The notes: generated from the letters alone by a model not told the origin. A stretch of DNA of 64,000 nucleotides from Lineus longissimus (GCF_910592395.1 NC_088316.1:7376001-7440000); one strand, 5' to 3'. Shown: positions 10,640-23,599, counted from the first letter of the stretch. Numbers and translations: made by a program.

Positions 10640-13600
10640 GAAACACTGTATATCATTATATATATTTGGACATTGACTTTCTAGGCCTTGTGACAATGCA
10701 CTTTGGCAATACTAGTATGTTATCTTTCAAGGTTTGTGGACATGCCGTATGTGTCTATCACGAAGGCGATTCGTCAAATACGTTATTGCGATTGGCCATT
10801 TCCTATGGTCTGATTAATATGTGATAAATAACATGTGGTCATCGAACTAATGAGAGAGGCTTTTTTCCCTTCGACCATCCTGGGCAATGGACGCATATCA
10901 GGGGCGCGGGTAGTTTCTAAGGTAAACTCTTAATTATGTATTTCATGGTACCGTTCCTGATATGGCTCCATAGCCAAGGTAGGTCATATCCCTTCTTCGC
11001 TTCTGTCTACTCTAAGCCGTATGCGCAATTCTTCTATCTATCGATTATCCTAAGATTGTAACTTCACCTAAGAATCCCTATGAAACCTACATCAAGTCTT
11101 GGCTTGGTACTTTCAGTTCTCTCTGTTGAATGACCGGCAGTCACTATTCTATCTAAACTGCAAGGTCAAGATCTACAGCCTCTGGAGGGGCACACTTGCG
11201 GCCGGGATGGGTATCGGCTGATGGTTGTACCCTATGAGATTATAACCATTACCCGGTATCCCGTCTTGTCGTACAGATCTACCCAGTGACGACTTGGTGT
11301 AGATATCGATTTTTCCGACGTCAAGCTGATGGTTCTTGAATATCCCGCTACTGAGACGATAATGGAAATGACGTTGTCAAAATAGCGGGTCGACGTGAAC
11401 TCCCGATCGGATACTAAAAATAACGAATTACGCGTTTTTCTACTAAGAACTGAAACAAAATTGGAAAAGCATCAAACACGTTCAGAAAAATAGTTTACTG
11501 ATGAACAAGAAGAAGAACAAATATACTGCAATAAAAAGCCGCCCATTTCTTTAATACCACTGCCGCCATCTGGCGGTTTTAAGAAAGAATGTCAATGATA
11601 ATAGTTTACAGACGCATTTTCAAACCTCTACATCCGGAAACTACTTGATTAGCAATTCAATACGGCTGCACCGTAGCCCCTGGAAACACCCCTACGTTAC
11701 ATGCCGCGTCACCGCCATAATCTGGAGATGACGCAGTATGTCTGACCTCTGACTGACACGTCTAGTTGGCCGTTACGTGTCACTACTGTTTCTACATGAT
11801 AAAAACAATTTTGTGGCCAACCAAATAAGTTTTAAACTTAAAAGTTCGTCTCATGGCAGACATAAATAAAGCACGCACATACAAAAATAAATTCTTCGTC
11901 GCTAATTCGTAATATATTATTTTGCCAGTGCAACCAACCACTTTCAAAGTGCAAGGCTAGGACCAAGTCCAAGGGGTATGATTTTCTTAGCCCGCATTGA
12001 TAGCGCATAAAAACTTAACAGATACACATATTTTTTTGTAAAAAAGGGGCCTATTGCTGACTAAGGAACGAGGCATGTTGACATTGCCTCATCATCTCTA
12101 TCGGACCAATCACTTTTATATGCATGCAACAGCACAGGGTCCGAGTCTGTGCACAATTGGTTGGTTTAATTTGTCTTTTCGAAATGGCCCTTTTGATATT
12201 GCATTCGATCTTCGGTGCAATTCAATCGTTCAGCCCATGCAATTCAAGGTACAGCCCATTTGAACCTGCCTGCGCCACGGGTATAATGCTAGTAATAATA
12301 ATGTCTCTATTACTTACTTAAACGCTTCACTCCAACAAAAACGGCTGGATGTCTACATGCAGCTTCAGGCGCGCAGAACATAACGGCGCAACCATGGCAA
12401 CTGTTACGTTGCTCGGCATGCCGAAGTATTGCCTCGAACCGCGAAATTCAAACTAGGCTGGCAATGTGCCAACTGACATTTTTGCCCACCACCGCCAACT
12501 GGTGATATAAATCGGAACTAATCTATTTCATATCAAAACCTCAATATTATGCAGACCTCTTCAACCTTATTTCAATATTCTATCCGCTGGAATAAAGCGA
12601 CAATATTTTTTGCTGAATTTCAGTCGAATCGCGCTGCATATCTTGGGCTGTTCTTAACGGCGGCCAGATTTGAAGTGCCTTGGTCTTACGGTAACAAAAT
12701 GCCCAATTTGTCTACAGAGGCGATGACAGAGCGGGTAGAAATGTACACCGTATCCTTAATTCACATGTATTACATGCGTGTGGCCTGTGCTACTCTCGAG
12801 CCAACAAGAAGAAACATATCCGGATCGAGGAAAGTTGTCAAAGTCAAAACTCACACTCACACAATCCAAAATTGGCAAAAGTTTTTACGACCGGTTTCGG
12901 CACCATGTTATGTTGGGTCCTGGTTAAAAATAACGAAGATTGATTCCCATTTTATCGTTTATTTGCTCTTGAAAACACAGGACGTAACCTGGCTGTTTCA
13001 GCATCATAGCCAGGCGTGCTCCTCCTACAGGGATGACTTAAAATAGGTCACGGGGTCCTATGTCTGAGTACCGGGTGACCCAGAAAAACATTCATAACGC
13101 AACACGAGTTGTAAGTAGAACGAAACTCATCAGCCGGTTTGTTTTTTTACATCCTGCCAGGAAGACCTGAGATAATTCTTGCAAATATGATATAATTCTT
13201 TCTCAAAATAAGTTATGATGTAAATTTGATCAACAGCGTATAAGATAATTTATTTTCTGTAGCGCAATTTATCTGTTCAGCATGAAATATTTTACATTCT
13301 TGTTCCTGAATTCATTTCCGTTTTGGTTTGCCATTTCTCAATTACGGAATCTCCGAACCGTCTTCTGACGTCAAAAATGGTAATCTGGTCTAGTGACATC
13401 ACATTATATGTTGATGGTAAACAAGGTGGTAACTACCAAAGTCACCCCTTAGCGGTGGCATTGAGAACCAATTTGAGTTTGTAATGAATCTCCACCAAGG
13501 TTGTACGATAACAGACACGGTCAACAACATGTCACTTTTCTTTGTAAGAGAGTTTGTTATATGCGAGCGGACTATGTTTGCTAGTCCTATTTATTGCTAA

Positions 13601-14240
13601 AACCCACTCAGATTTCAGATTATTAACTGATATTTTTGATAAAGCTTAATTTTTCACAATCATGACAACGGCCTAAGTTACATTCATGACGCTCACTACG
13701 TCATCAGTCGAACAGTTGCTATTCATAATAGCAGAATTCTAGTTCCAACAGTGGCGAAGGAGACGCGATGCTGTGTTCGCCACAACAGAAATTGTAGCGA
13801 ACGGTTCCGAGTTATAAGACCGTGCTAAACTTCCCGCTGTATTGCCTCCACAGCCTCCGCCCATATTCCACTGACAAAATGAGTGTAACTTTTCAATATA
13901 TCGCGCGCCTCGCTTCACGCTGCACCTCGCCCTAATTTGATCTGATACTGCCGTACGATATTGTACACTATCTACGGTACATATAGCAGCATCTGTTGAG
14001 CCCGTTTTTCGATCACACAGACCTCACTTTCCATGACCACTGCGCTGCTGATATGAACTAGATTTTAAAACAACTTCGCATGGTTTGCCCTTTTAATCTG
14101 CTCTGGACACTGCATAAGTTTAACGCAAAGTACGTATTGTGGTTTTTCAATGTGAAACAAAAACGCTACACTTGTCGAGATAATTATCAGACAGCAGCAA
14201 GGGCAAAAGCGATGGTCAATGGCATCACGCTAACTTGTGC
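10640..14240. other. Mostly unrecognised non-coding DNA
   Basis: No recognisable protein family, complete TIR pair or tandem array was found. The longest frame is 165 codons at 12549-13046 and has no motif. A short inverted repeat (GCCGCCATCTGGCGG) sits at about 11565-11577. Confidence 0.35.
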
Positions 14241-14242
14241 TG

Positions 14243-14754
14243 AAGGGGTTATTGTCGTCCTGGGTGATGCACAATATCACCCAGGCTCTATCTGGCGATG
14301 CATAACATCACCCTGAGTGATCTTGTGCATTCGTTTCGCGATTGGTGACGAGGTTGTCAAATCGTAGCATGGTACTTCTGCTATATACCGTAGACGACCG
14401 CGCACGGCGAATAAATCCTCGGCACCTTTCTCATGTTTATTTGTTAAACGCACATATTTTTGTTTGATTTCCCGTCCTTTGGCAACTAAAGATGCCCTTT
14501 CGACTTCGGGAATAGCTGCCAAATGATGTTTCAAGTCGCGCTGGTGAACCAGATGAACGGCCGCCATTTTTTTTTGTCCGTGAACATTTCCACGTCCGCC
14601 GATTCGACAACCCCGTCACCAATAGCGAAACGAATGCATAACATCACCATGGGTGATGTTGTGCATGCACAATGTCACCCAGGGTGATGTTATGCATCAC
14701 ACAGATAGAGGCTGGGTGATGTTGTGCATCACCCAGGACGACAATAACCCTTTT
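14243..14754. mobile_element. TIR element with ~110-bp inverted ends carrying an exon-like ORF
   Basis: The left end reads AAGGGGTTATTGTCGTCCTG and the right end is its complement. The inverted match continues through CACCCAGG-type and GGGTGATGTTGTGCAT subterminal motifs to GAATGCATAACATCACC, then GTTTCGC and GGTGACGAGGTTGTC, about 110 bp per arm. The interior of some 230 bp is different in character and holds the first-exon-like ORF described separately. This is the layout of a Pack-type MITE that has captured gene DNA. No target duplication is evident. Confidence 0.6.
14370..14567 (-). pseudogene. Captured first-exon-like coding fragment
   Basis: On the minus strand an AAAAATGGCGGCC start context opens a frame beginning MAAVHLVHQRDLKHHL and continuing about 65 codons with coding-like composition: GREIKQKYVRL, then KHEKGAEDLF. 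The frame then runs into the transposon arm, where the sequence ceases to look like protein. The charged helical part has a faint resemblance to the N-terminal arm of seryl-tRNA synthetases (GREI-K motif), but this is a guess from a few residues. It could instead be an unrelated host first exon. No splice donor was pinned down. Confidence 0.35.
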
Positions 14755-15529
14755 GGCCTAGCTTGTTACCACTGTGTGTACAGCGATGCCGTATCTTTAT
14801 CCTTATCTAAGAGTGAGTAATAGCCGATCAACGACAGTTTGAAATGGATTGCATATACATGTAAATACATGCTGTACCTTTCGTCAAGATAGTGACACGC
14901 GTTGTCTGGAAGCTGAGCAATGTCAGTATGTCATGTGCATTGAGGCCAAGAGCCATTTGGAACTCCAAGATCCTGGGTCTTGAGATAATTATGACTCCAG
15001 CTCCTCCCTCTAGGAGCTGGAGTCAGTATTGTTTTCGCTCAGGTTTCTCGTCCAATCACGTGACCTCTCCAACACTCGATAATGCACTCTTTTCGTCCAC
15101 GTTTTAGGCCAATCTTCGGCATGAACATGAAATCTAATAAGCGCAGTACTTAAATCAGATGTTTCTCTCGCCTTGAAAACATTCCTGGGTAAAATCCATT
15201 GAGATTAGCCGAGTTAATCTACTTTTTCCGTGCTTAAAGGCCACGACTCCTGCTTTTATGATTGCATGACATGTACAGATCCTCAAAGAGTACACTTAAA
15301 GCTCCGCATTAAATCAAGTTTGATCAAAATTGAAGCACCCAGTCCAGAGATAAAGCAAGATTAACTGTTTTGTTTACATGTTATGTAACAGCCTTGGTTA
15401 GGTTTCTACAGAGCATGCTCCGCACAAAACAGTGAACTCTTCACTGTCTCCATTTTCCACTTACACAGTAGACAGTTCACAGTTGGCCAGATGCTTTCGC
15501 CGTCTATTATCCGCTTCTTGAATTAAGAA

Positions 15530-16345
15530 TGAGTGGGCCCATACGTGAGACAAAAAGTTACCAGATTGTGACTCGTGGCTGTGAATGATAGGACCCCGAC
15601 CCCTGATCACTGCCAAACTTTATATGTGAGACAAAAAAATTCCTGATTGTGACTTACGGCTTGGAATGATGGGACCCCGACCCATGACCACTGCCAAACT
15701 TTATATGTGAGACAAAAAGTTACCAGATTGTGACTCGTGGCTGTGAATGATAGGACCCCGACCCATGGTCACTGCCAAACTTCATACGTGAGACAAAAAG
15801 TTACCAGATTGTGACTCGTGGCTGGGAATGATAGGACCCCGACCCCTGATCACTGCCAAACTTTATATGTGAGACAAAAAGTTACCTGATTGTGACTTAC
15901 GGCTGGGAATGATGGGACCCCGACCCATGACCACTGCCAAACTTCATACGTGAGACAAAAAGTTACCAGATTGTGACTCGCGGCTGGGAATGATAGGACC
16001 CCGACCCATGATCACTGCCAAACTTCATACACGTGAGACAAAAAGTTACCAGATTGTGACTCGTGGCTGGGAATGATAGGAGCCCGACCCCTGATCACTG
16101 CCAAACTTTATATGTGAGACAAAAAGTTCCCAGATTGTGTCTCGTGGCTGTGAATGATAGGACCCCGACCCATGATCACTGCCAAACTTCATACGTGAGA
16201 CAAAAAGTTACCAGATTGTGACTCGTGGCTGGGAATGATAGGACCCCGACCCATGATCATTGCCAAAATTCATACTTGAGACAAAAATTTACCAGACTGT
16301 GACTGGCAGCTGGGAATGAGAGGACCTAACCACCCCAACCCCTCA
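15530..16345. repeat. 81-bp minisatellite, about ten units
   Basis: Units begin GTGAGACAAAAAGTTACC and contain GTGACTCGTGGCTG and GGACCCCGACCC. Unit starts fall at 15545, 15626, 15707, 15788, 15869, 15950, 16033, 16114, 16195 and 16276: exactly 81 bp except one 83-bp step caused by an extra AC. The last unit is degenerate. Although 81 is a multiple of three, no long open frame crosses the array, so it is taken as non-coding. Confidence 0.9.
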
Positions 16346-16559
16346 TACTCCTGGCACATAGGGGAAAAAGGTTTCTTATTGTGACATGTTGTTGGAAATG
16401 ATACCGCCTGTAGCCGCCCATCCTCACTGCTAAAATAAAATAAAAGAGTCAAAATTTCAAATTCAAATTGATTTACTGATTTGTCATCTATTCGGCTACA
16501 GTCAAAAACTATATATATAGTACAAATTAAAAACACGTGGTCATTCAACAATATTCCAG

Positions 16560-16760
16560 ATTATCATACCTCATTAGTATGTGAGCCAATCACGTCGCGT
16601 CATTCACGACCACGTGCCATGCGATAATTTTGACTATTCCACGGCATTATTCCACGGCTGACGTCATCGATGACGCGATATTGCAAATGGCGGCCATTAA
16701 GATTTCGACGAAATCGGCGATAAAAAACAGCATATTTACGGCGTTTTAAGCCAGGAAGTT
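16560..16760. promoter_or_regulatory. Promoter-like cluster of motifs, weak
   Basis: Within 130 bp there are an inverted-CCAAT-type site (GAGCCAATCACG), an E-box CACGTG, a CRE palindrome TGACGTCA followed by TGACGCGA, and a CAAATGGCGGCCATT site that matches the YY1 consensus and overlaps a good ATG context. The ATG opens only a 20-codon frame. This could be a host promoter, or transposon-borne control DNA. Assignment rests on motif clustering only. Confidence 0.25.
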
Positions 16761-17984
16761 GCACAGTGATACTGTCAGGGTCTTGAATTACACCCACAAA
16801 GTAGGTAGGTTGCATTGGGTGGGACTGTTACATCCACGAACAGAAAGTACAAGGCATTCAAGTTGGGCCTGGACTCGCTTCAAACAAACATCGTCTGCTA
16901 ATGTAAACACACACTGTCTACAGTACATAATGTACACGTCTTGGCTCCATACATGATTTGCGTATCCGCCGATTAAAAATCACTTTGACAGTGGTTTGGG
17001 TCGCTGTGCAAAACCTGCTGGGCCGATTTCTTCAAGGTTTGGTTTAAAGCCTCGTAAAATAATTTTTGACCTGACAAATAATTTTGGCTATTCTATGGCT
17101 TGACATGCAGTATTTATATAATATTCAATGGTATTCTTCGTTGCGCAGAGAATGTGCGCAAAAGCAAACACACAGTAGAATGTTCACTGTTTAATGCGAT
17201 ATCGACAACAGTGAAATGCTCTACTGTGGTATAGTAGAGAGTACGTTGGTTTCTAAGTGAAGTCAGGCGGCAAGTTTACTGATATAGATCAGACTGATGT
17301 TTGATTTCTTACTATAATGGTATAAATTTGTCTGTATTACCTTACCTTATTATAGGGTACATGTATATCGAATGTCAATGAAAAACAGACGTCATATATC
17401 AATTTTAAGAGCATTCATTGATCTTTGTCCTCCCAAGTAGGGCATGAATAGCCTGATGTACATCACAACTTTTGCTGAACCCGCCGCCTGGCTCTAACAA
17501 GCCAGTTGCTAGCCTGATTAGGTAATCAAGTTGTCAAACACATAAATGGCTATATCTTCAAAATGGATGGAGCTAATTGCATTGGGTTTTCTGTATTGTA
17601 TAAAGTGTTAGGTACACTTTTGAAATCGTCTTACAGCAGAAAATGGCAAAATACCTGGAGTTATGGCCTTTAAAATCTCTGCCGCTGAATTCTATAAATA
17701 GAAACTATTAACATCGCGGCAGTGTGGTTCCCATTGTGCGCCCTCCCACTTCACACCATGTCAGGAAGTTTTACGGAGAGGGAGGGCGTGCGGTAAGAAG
17801 AATGGCCAAAATGACGTCACGTTTTCCTGGCAATGCCTCTTGCCAGACCAGTCAAGCATTGGGAAAGCATCTCTAATTCAGACAACGTTAGCACTAGAAA
17901 AACGAATATGTTAATTTGCAAAAGTAAAAGCAGATTTCACCACTAACCAGTCAAATCGGAATACGACGGCGCAAAATGTTCTCG

Positions 17985-18590
17985 CTTTCCTCCTGCTAAA
18001 AAAACCTTGTTCCCGCACTCCTATTTTAATTTGGAAGTGACTATTTGGCAAGCCCGGCTCACCAAACAGCGCCTTTTTTTCTGCCCTAGATGGAGAGCCG
18101 AACTCATGCATATTCAACCATCCAGGAGCTCATTATCATTCGTGGCAACACGGTCAGCAACACTGGAGTTACAGTGAAACGCCTTTAGAAATGCACACGA
18201 ATGCATTTAACATGCTTATCAGTTAAATCACGTTTATGACTTTTTTTGTAAATTCATACAGTCATGTACATGTACATGCTTCTTCATGGATTATTGACCA
18301 AAACCCGAGTTTAGTAACAGAAATTGAATCGAGAGCGGGAAGTTGGCCATTGTTAAATATGCGCATATAAATTCGAATATGACGTCACTGCTCTCTGATT
18401 GGCCAACACGTTGTAACCTCTCCCGCTCGCCAAAGAGGGTAGTATTTTTGCCCTGTTTGGCAAGCCCGGCTTGCCGAACAGGGTGGCTTTTTAGTGCTGT
18501 TTGGCAAGCGGCTCTCCAAACAGGACAAAAAAAGATGCCTGTTCGGCGAGCGGCTTGCCAAATAGACCCGGCCTTTTAATTTATGCCCAG
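17985..18590 (+). repeat. Hairpin-rich dispersed repeat, uninterrupted copy
   Basis: The repeat contains several short palindromes built on TTTGGCAAGC/GCTTGCCAAA (near 18050, 18465, 18505, 18550) and the motif ATGACGTCACTGCTCTC. A second copy occupies 32300-34475, where the middle is split by a ~1.6-kb satellite block. The open frame across the hairpins is not protein-like. It is likely a non-autonomous transposon with internal hairpins. Confidence 0.65.
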
Positions 18591-18929
18591 GAATATGATA
18601 TGATCTGTTTTCACTTGTTTGTAATTAAATGGTATTCATATAATGAGATCTATAGTAGTGTTCCTTCAACCACCAGCAAGAGTACACGATACAAAGCCAC
18701 TCAACACTTCTTCTCCATGAACAGATCCCATCGTTCAACTAGTCTTCTCTCCCCAGGTGCCTCACGGACCTTCAGGTTCCCATACTCAAGACCAACTCTT
18801 ACGATATCGCCCTCAAAACAACCCTGGAGTCATGAATTCACAGGTGCTCCTGTGAAATCTCAGTTCTAGTTAAGATTAGGATTACATGTCTAAGGTCCAA
18901 TTAGTACTTCTCTGTATGCGGTAAATCTT

Positions 18930-19195
18930 GCGGAATGCCTGCAGGATGAAAAACTTGGCAGAGAGCCCCGAGTGAGGAGGTTTGAAGGCCGATGCCTGAG
19001 ACTCATCCTGGGGGTGAGCTGGCAACAGCACATCACATAAAGAAGAGGTTGTCAGAATGACCAAATCATGCAACATTGTCACCGATTCAAGTGAAACGAA
19101 GAGGTCGTGGCATGAATTGAGATGGTATGCAGAAGGACTCGCGAATGCCCCATGTTATATAGAGCTATAGGTTTATGATTATGATAGCTACTATG
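18930..19195 (+). pseudogene. Decayed LINE ORF2 C-terminal fragment
   Basis: The frame around 18975-19045 reads RRFEGRCLRLILGVSWQQHI, which matches the 'RCLR-ILG-W' block near the C-terminus of many LINE ORF2 proteins, especially RTE-like ones. A frameshift follows, then a tail with TTATGATTATGATAG repeats ending near 19190, as at LINE 3' ends. It is strongly 5'-truncated and inactive. Confidence 0.5.
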
Positions 19196-19229
19196 AGAAG
19201 AACTGATACACCGATCTCCGAGCACAAGA

Positions 19230-19985
19230 TCTATCGTGATACTATGTCAAAGTGCTCGAAGCTATTCGGCTGAAACCACGTACCGACGGTAAAGGGAAGT
19301 CACCCTCCAGTCAAGAGAAGACAAGGTTCTAAGAGAAAAAGGAATGTTGTTTGGTCATAACGATTTCGACCAAGTATGGATCAAGGCCCCCAAGTCCCTC
19401 AAGGAGCAGGCAAACAAAGACGTACCAGTTTGGGATGGGACGTCGAAAAAAATAAGCATAAGTTAGAAATGGTGCAAAGAAGAGCACCAAAATTCGTGAC
19501 AAGTTCCTACGACCCCAGACACTCTAGCCGAGCGGAGTGCAAAGACCAAGCTTACTATGATGTACAAGATCCTACATCAGCTCATCGCCATCCCTGCAAC
19601 ACCTCCACTCGTCATTTTTTCAACCAGAAAACAATGATAGCTGCAACTACGACAACACCACTACAGAATAGCCACATACCAGGCAACATTCTTCCCAAGC
19701 GTCATTCCACTATGGAATGCCCTACCTGGACTCATCAGGTTGACCACCAACCTCCAGCTGTTCAAGACAAGGTGGGAGACACACAGAATCCCTCAGTAGC
19801 CCAAGACGAATCACTTTTTAATCAACGCACCGTTAAACAAAGCTTAAAACCTGTTTTAGTTTTTTAACGACGCATGCACAGAACATTTTTATCACCAGTG
19901 CGACTATACTCTGTCAACGAGGAAAGCACTCTATTGGAAGAAGAAGAAGAAGAAGAAGAAGAAGAAGAAGAAGAAGAAGAAAGGA
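19230..19985 (+). pseudogene. Decayed LINE 3' end with (GAA)n tail
   Basis: The frame from 19376 contains KLEMVQRRAPKFVTS followed by SSYDPRHSS, the conserved C-terminal block that follows the reverse transcriptase in CR1/Jockey-like LINEs (usually LEMVQRRAARFV). Later conserved blocks appear with frameshifts (RHPCNTST region, then STMECPTWTHQVDH). A (GAA)n tract at about 19939-19981 forms the 3' tail. The copy is severely 5'-truncated. Confidence 0.65.
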
Positions 19986-20061
19986 TTCACTCATACAAAC
20001 ACGTAACGAACTGACGAATTAAAAATAACATGCGTGCTATGCTGAAACTGATCCATAATGG

Positions 20062-20814
20062 TGTAATGAAACCAGTATTGACACGTGTAGATTGTACACT
20101 GTTTTCCATGTGTATTGGGGCATGGTATTTTGCCGGGATTTCCATGCTCTCACTTCGGCCGCTATTTCCTATAGTTTTATATGTTGACAACCAACCTGGT
20201 AAATGTTATTATGTAGCATTTCATTTTTATATTCCATTCGCGTCTATGTTTTAGTTATCCTTGGTTCCAATTCCTTGTAAGACTCACTTTGATGCGTGAT
20301 TTAGCTCCGCATCTTTTATCATTCCGGCCATGTTGCCGGCAGGTCACGTGACTTCGTTTTCTTTCGCATCATTGGGCGGCGCGCGTGCCTGTTGTGTTTA
20401 CGTTGTGTCCTGTGTTAAAAAGAGCGGCGTCTTTGAACTGGCAGACGGTCGGGAACTTCAAAACGATTCCACACGTCACTTTTATGCCAGGGGCCGTCTC
20501 ATTCTTTAGTTCCTTCGAAACACATTTAGTACCTTAGTTAACTCGATCCAGACCTTAGCCTATATCCTAAGGTAATGCAGATTCACTTTGCCATTAATTA
20601 TCATTATCATTTCCTTGTTGCGTTTAAGTTAGAATAAGATCAGCACCAGCCTGGCTGCACTCCATTTCGCCTGGACTGCACCCGCTGCGTTGCTGCTGAC
20701 TCTTCCCCAAATCACCCCCCAGAACAGTTTATAATAATTGTTGACATCCAATAAAGAAGTAAAGTTGATTGTTTATTCGCCTTCTGGGTTCAGTTGAGTT
20801 GGTTATTCGTAACA
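20062..20814 (+). repeat. 5' LTR of the Gypsy-type element
   Basis: It is 753 bp, bounded by TG...CA, and close to identical to the 3' LTR. One visible difference is ACACGTCAC-containing sequence near 20470, missing from the 3' copy. It contains a CACGTG E-box near 20346 and a poly(A) signal AATAAA at 20750-20755. Confidence 0.93.
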
Positions 20815-20817
20815 TTT

Positions 20818-20835
20818 TGGTGACAGCGGTGGGAT
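20818..20835 (+). other. Primer binding site, tRNA-Leu type
   Basis: TGGTGACAGCGGTGGGAT starts 3 bp after the 5' LTR. It is complementary to the 3' end of animal tRNA-Leu species (…ATCCCACCGCTG-C-CACCA), with one likely difference in the acceptor stem. The Leu assignment rests on remembered tRNA ends. Confidence 0.75.
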
Positions 20836-20884
20836 CTTTTGATTTTTTTATCTTGAGATCTTGTGATTCGAACTCAGAGTAACA

Positions 20885-23599
20885 ATGGCGAGGGGAAGGC
20901 GAACAAATAAAATTGCAGGGGAAAACAAGGAAATACTTGAGGGTGATTGTGACGATTTTGTTGATGTTGAGACAATAGAAATGGTCAGTGAGACTGAGAA
21001 ACAGAATTCAGAAACTGCAGATACTTCTAGGCAAGAGAATGAAACGCTAGCGGGGCCTGAATTGGCTGTATTGGACACTGTCATTTGTGATCAAGGCACT
21101 GTCCCTGTACCGGACAAAAGTAATCAGGAGCCGAATAGGCCTACTGGTGCAGGTGACGTCGATGCAAATCTAGGCCTAGGCCTCCCAGAAGTTGGGACAG
21201 GCTCATCTGACGTAAAATAATGACAATGATGTGACTACTCCAGATCACTCTGTAGGCCTAACAGTGGGTAATGGAATGGAGGTATTCCAAGGCTTATTAA
21301 CCAACCTTTGTGGCGCAATAACTCGCCAGATCGATCAGCAGAGTAAGCAGGATCAAAGGTTTGAACAGTTGATGGTGGTGCAGGGAGGATTAATGCAGGC
21401 CAATTCTGAATTACTTAGGGAGATACAGCAAGCTAACAAAGAAGACAGGGCCTATAGGAAGCAGGACAAAGTAGAAATTATGACTCATCAGGCTGAACTC
21501 AGTCATGATTTGAGTGAGGGTCAGAAAAAACTTGGTCACAATATTACTGAAGTGCGAGATGTAACCAAACTGACATACAAACTTACACAAGATAGTGTTA
21601 TTAAAGGGGATGAGACATTGGCAGTTACCAAGGCCATATCTCTTTGAATGAAGGCTGGGTTTACTGAGGTTGAGAAAAAGTTGGACTCTATTTCGAAGAC
21701 GGTATTAGATGCCCATCTGACTAGACTTCAGCTTGAGAGTGATCACAGCACTGTCCCCAATTTCAAAGTCTGACTCAAAGACATTACATTCAGTAATGTT
21801 GATGACTCTGATGATGAAAGTTCTGCCTCTGACCATAGCTCAACTAAGACTCTCAGTGGTGTTGTCTCCTCCACTTCCATCGCGAAATCTTCTAGTAGTA
21901 GGGAATCTTTGCGTCTTAAAAGACCCAAAATTCCATTGTTCACTGGCACTGAGCAATGGGAGGTTTGGATCAACCGGTTTAACGACATAGCAAATAGAAT
22001 GAAGTGGTCCGATGAAGATAAAGTAGATGAGATTTTGCCAAAGCTTCAAGGCAAAGCGGGAGACTTTGTTTTTGGACAACTTAGTGAAGTCGTGAGGGGG
22101 AACTTTGGTTTGTTAGTGAAAGAACTGGGCCATAGGTTTAGGAAAGTTGAGTCTTCCAAGACGTATGGGTCACAATTCGCGAACCGAAACCAAAAGCCAG
22201 GAGAGAGCATAGAGGGTTATGCAGCGGAACTCAAACGGTTGTACGATAAGGCCCACTCAGGTAGAAACCTCCAGACTCGCCGTGAGGACCTCCTCAGGCG
22301 CTTCTTTGATGGTCTGTAAGATGAAGAAGTAAAAGTACAAGTTGAATTTGTTAAGTCCCCCGCAGATATTGACGTGGCTGTTGCTGATGTGGTTGACTTC
22401 ATTGAAACCCGTCGCTCCAGTACATCTACAGAATCTGAAGGCAAACGGTCGCGCCGTGTCGCTAGAAGGCTTGACATGGTAAGGCCCGACACGGAAAGTA
22501 CAGACGAGTCAGGGGATGAGCAGACAAGGGAAAATAATGAGGATGCACCTGTTCGTAGGGTAACCCGCAATCAGAATGAAGTTAAGGGGAGTACATCTAT
22601 AACCAGCAAACCTTTGCCTCAGACAGCACCCCAGACTCAATCACGAAGTCAGCCTGATTGCTCTGGGCTGGTCTCTCAGGTAGAATTAGCATTGGATAAA
22701 GTTGTAAGTAAGATCGGCACCATATTTGAAAAGGGTGTGGGGACTCCAAGTGGAGGTCAATCTGATTCTCGATCCCATAGTCAGAATCAAGAGAAGTCCA
22801 AGGGGGAGGTGGAAGAGAAAACTATCGCCAGAATGGCAGCCAAGATATTCGGCAGAATAGTAATTATAAAAACCAAGATTACGATAATAATGGTTCCGCG
22901 CATCAGGGGACCAGGTCCACTTTGGGACCTTGCTATACTTGTGGACTCATGGGGCACAAAGCCCGATTTTGTGAGCAGTACCACCAGATGATTGCAAATC
23001 TACCAAGTCAGGTTTTGAGGCCAGGGGCGATTAATCAGGTGAACTCTCAAAGAAATGGGTCAAATGGCACTACTAATTTTGTGTATGGGGGGTACCCAGG
23101 AAACTCCGAATATGGACCAGGGATTGCAGGCACTACTGCAGACACTAGTTCAAATGATAAAGTGTTCGAAATCAGGCCCAACTTTCATAACAATGTTGAT
23201 CTTATTAGTAGTTTAAGTGAAAGCCCAATACCAAAAGTGGTGGCGCAAGGCCCACCTGAGGGTATAGGGGTTAGAGACAAGATTGATTGGATGACTGCAG
23301 TAGGGGCACCTGGGGGTTCCCCTGCTTCGCACTTAGATAGTATGAAAAACCCTAGACCAAAAGGGGTGGAGACAAGCCCACCTGAGCGTCCAAAGGTTGT
23401 AAATAAAGATATCTCTAGTTCGGATGCCTTGGGCGAGGGTGGAGACGAGAGCAGAGGCCTATCTCCTCCACCAAGCGCTGAGGATTGCGATACTACAGTT
23501 GTTAGTCCAGTAACAGTGGAATCTGATCATGTTGAAGAGATGCTATTTTTCAGACGTCAAAGGCCAAAATGTGACTATCGTCTCTCACAAGGTTTTTGA
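20885..23599 (+). pseudogene. gag of the Gypsy-type element (broken)
   Basis: Gag should encode the capsid and nucleocapsid. An ATG at 20885 opens an acidic N-terminal frame that stops at 21220. The sequence then continues in another frame (21231 onward) with a Gln/Glu-rich coiled-coil-like stretch, in-frame stops near 21645, 21769 and 22317, and a capsid-type block at 21909-22319 (PLFTGTEQWEVWINRF, then GESIEGYAAELKRLY). After a frameshift near 22830 a CCHC knuckle appears at about 22928-22972 (CYTCGLMGHKARFC, spacing C-2-C-4-H-4-C). A low-complexity linker to protease follows. Confidence 0.85.

Noticed and set aside
12549-13046. 165-codon ORF
   Set aside because: No motif, no splice context and mixed composition; it could be chance in a window this large.
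15530-16345. CRISPR-like regular repeats
   Set aside because: Units are 81 bp head-to-tail without unique spacers, in an animal genome.
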